DNA of 64,000 nt from Pseudomonadota bacterium (lineage in GTDB: Bacteria > Pseudomonadota > Alphaproteobacteria > Rhizobiales > MH13). Every line of letters begins with the position of its first letter. The first letter of the stretch is position 1. The notes beneath the pieces were generated by a model that searched no databases, was not told where the DNA came from, and saw only the letters and a program-made list of their open reading frames with translations. This document shows positions 62,142 to 64,000 of the stretch, piece by piece. The stretch spans positions 186,001 through 250,000 of the forward strand of contig JBCCPK010000006.1 in the NCBI GenBank assembly GCA_039024915.1, given 5' to 3'. The translations under genes were made by a program, and so were the position numbers.

Positions 62142-64000
62142 ATGACCGCTGATTTGTTTGGAAACACCGCGCCCAATATCGGTGATGGCGATGGGAAGCC
62201 GAAGCCCTCAAAGAAGGACGAGATGGCAGCTGCAAAGGACAAGCTCGCATCCATCGCTGCGAAGATGGAGGCCGGTGGCGCTTCGAAAGGCAAGTCTCCG
62301 ACGCCCGCAAGCGATGATGGCTATGACGCATCAGCCATTGAGGTGTTGGAGGGCTTGGACCCGGTTCGGCGTCGCCCGGGGATGTATATTGGCGGGACCG
62401 ACGAACGCGCCCTGCACCATCTGTTTGCCGAGGTGATTGACAATGCGATGGACGAAGCTGTCGCTGGCCATGCCAGCCGCATTGATGTGGAGCTGCACGC
62501 CGACGGCTCATTGTCGGTGGCCGACAACGGTCGCGGCATTCCTGTCGACCCCCACCCAAAGATGCCGGATAAATCTGCGCTCGAAGTGATCATGACGACG
62601 CTTCATGCAGGCGGAAAATTCGACAGCAAGGTCTACGAGACATCCGGTGGGCTTCACGGCGTTGGCGTCTCGGTGGTGAATGCGCTGTCGGACGGCCTTG
62701 AAGTTGAGGTTGCCCGCGACCGGAAGCTTTACCGGCAGCAGTTCTCGCGCGGCAAACCGCTCGGCCCCCTTGAGGTTATCGGTGAAACGATGAACCGCCG
62801 CGGAACGACCGTTCGTTTCCATCCAGACCATCAGATCTTCGGCAAGGGCGCGGCGTTCAAACCCGCGCGGCTTCTCAAAATGGCGCGCTCCAAGGCCTAT
62901 CTGTTTGCCGGAGTTCAGATTCGATGGACGTGTGCGCCTGAACTTGCGGAAGCCGCAAAAGATGTGCCCGCGCAAGCCGTTTTCTCGTTCCCCGGCGGGC
63001 TGCAGGACTACCTTACAGAACAGCTCGGCACCGAACGTCGGGTGACCGAACAGGTCTTCGCTGGTCGGACACCCAATGCCGGCAAGCATGGCGGCGTCGA
63101 GTGGGCAGTCTGCTGGCACGTGGGGGATGCTTCAATCGCATCCTACTGCAACACGGTCCCCACCCCCGATGGTGGCACGCACGAGCAAGGCCTACGCATG
63201 GCGCTCCTGCGCGGCTTGCGCGCCTATGCCGAACTGACCGGCGTGAAGAAGGGCAGCCAGATAACCGCCGACGACGTCATGACCTCGGCGGGCGCGATGC
63301 TCTCGGTGTTTGTGCGCGAACCTGAGTTTGTGGGGCAGACCAAGGATAAGCTCGCGACGCAGGAGGCGGCTCGGATCGTCGAGACAGCCGTGCGCGATGC
63401 CTTCGATCACTGGCTGACCGGCTCGCCCAACCAGGCGAACAAGCTGCTCGAATGGGTGGTTGAGCGTGCCGATGAGCGCCTGCGCCGGCGCGCGGAAAAG
63501 GACATCGCCCGCAAGAGCGCCACACGCAAACTGAGGCTTCCAGGCAAGCTCGCCGATTGCTCGAAGGCCGGTGCCGCAGGTTCGGAGATTTTCATCGTCG
63601 AGGGCGACTCGGCGGGTGGCTCAGCCAAACAGGGCCGGCGGCGGGACACCCAGGCCGTGCTACCCTTGCGGGGCAAGATCCTCAACGTCGCCAACGCTGG
63701 CCGCGAGAAGATCAGTGCCAACCAGCAACTGTCTGACTTGCTTCAAGCGCTGGGTGTCGGCACAGGTTCGGCCTATCGCGACGACGATCTTCGCTATGAG
63801 CGCGTTATCATCATGACGGATGCCGACGTCGATGGTGCGCATATCGCGTCATTGCTGATCACGTTCTTCTACCGCGAAATGCCAGAGCTTATCGACAATG
63901 AGCACCTGTTCATCGCCGTCCCGCCGCTGTACCGGCTGTCAGCAGGCGGCGTGGTCGAGTACGCGCGCGACGATGAGCACCGCGACGAGTTGCTAACGAC
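62142..64000 (+). CDS. parE: DNA topoisomerase IV subunit B (ParE), partial
   Basis: ATPase subunit of topoisomerase IV, which decatenates daughter chromosomes. The frame is open from ATG 62142 to the window end (619 codons seen). A variable, Lys-rich N-terminus of about 60 residues (MTADLFGNTAPN...) precedes the GHKL ATPase: VRRRPGMYIGGTDERALHHL, EVIDNAMDEAVAG, VADNGRGIPVD and SGGLHGVGVSVVNALS. The TOPRIM domain begins IVEGDSAGGSAKQGRRRDTQAV, and TDADVDGAHI follows. The GRRRDTQA form and the LFG N-terminus favour ParE over GyrB. No LexA box was found in the 180 bases upstream. Confidence 0.94.
   Translation, partial: MTADLFGNTAPNIGDGDGKPKPSKKDEMAAAKDKLASIAAKMEAGGASKGKSPTPASDDGYDASAIEVLEGLDPVRRRPGMYIGGTDERALHHLFAEVIDNAMDEAVAGHASRIDVELHADGSLSVADNGRGIPVDPHPKMPDKSALEVIMTTLHAGGKFDSKVYETSGGLHGVGVSVVNALSDGLEVEVARDRKLYRQQFSRGKPLGPLEVIGETMNRRGTTVRFHPDHQIFGKGAAFKPARLLKMARSKAYLFAGVQIRWTCAPELAEAAKDVPAQAVFSFPGGLQDYLTEQLGTERRVTEQVFAGRTPNAGKHGGVEWAVCWHVGDASIASYCNTVPTPDGGTHEQGLRMALLRGLRAYAELTGVKKGSQITADDVMTSAGAMLSVFVREPEFVGQTKDKLATQEAARIVETAVRDAFDHWLTGSPNQANKLLEWVVERADERLRRRAEKDIARKSATRKLRLPGKLADCSKAGAAGSEIFIVEGDSAGGSAKQGRRRDTQAVLPLRGKILNVANAGREKISANQQLSDLLQALGVGTGSAYRDDDLRYERVIIMTDADVDGAHIASLLITFFYREMPELIDNEHLFIAVPPLYRLSAGGVVEYARDDEHRDELLT

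Overview
The window is ordinary chromosomal core from an alphaproteobacterium, most likely of the order Hyphomicrobiales (Rhizobiales). This rests on gene order: rpsB-tsf-pyrH-frr-uppS-cdsA-dxr-rseP-bamA-lpxD-fabZ-lpxA-lpxI-lpxB, then nuoA-N followed by birA, RNase J, methylmalonyl-CoA epimerase, a DUF1467 gene, proS and lolCD. It is supported by the short proS without editing domain, LpxI in place of LpxH, and alphaproteobacterial-type LexA boxes (GTTC-N7-GTTC). No insertion sequence, prophage, integron or CRISPR array was seen.

Layout. 1-3.3 kb: the start of a leftward gene (possibly comEC), then gltX and gltA rightward. 3.4-18.7 kb (leftward): ribosomal protein S2 and EF-Ts, UMP kinase, ribosome recycling, undecaprenyl-PP and CDP-diacylglycerol synthesis, the MEP enzyme Dxr, RseP, BamA and lipid A synthesis, a translation and envelope block. 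19-26.4 kb (leftward): proS, lolC, lolD and dnaE. Between lolD and dnaE lies a compact SOS promoter with two opposed LexA boxes, followed by a perfect Shine-Dalgarno and a 24-codon hydrophobic ORF. 26.4-27.2 kb: a small secreted protein and a likely small RNA with a strong terminator. 27.2-48.0 kb (leftward): the 14-subunit complex I operon with downstream genes. It contains three non-nuo genes: an FkbM-type methyltransferase between nuoD and nuoE, a histone-H1-like lysine/alanine-rich protein sharing a C-terminal domain with NuoE, and a DUF3291 protein. 48.3-57.9 kb (leftward): tRNA-Asp, DUF3422, tRNA-Val, hupB, lon, clpX, clpP, tig and tRNA-Leu, a proteostasis block. 58-60.3 kb (rightward): glnB-glnA behind a sigma-54 promoter. 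60.4-62 kb: alkaline phosphatase (leftward). 62.1-64 kb: parE (rightward, cut by the window end).

The most interesting items are the SOS-controlled micro-ORF upstream of the replicative polymerase gene, which resembles SOS-induced small membrane division inhibitors in size and regulation, and the three accessory genes embedded in the complex I operon. Two intergenic sites 31 kb apart share a 28-bp motif (23/28 identical) of unknown role. All functional calls come from reading motifs and context; no database search was run.
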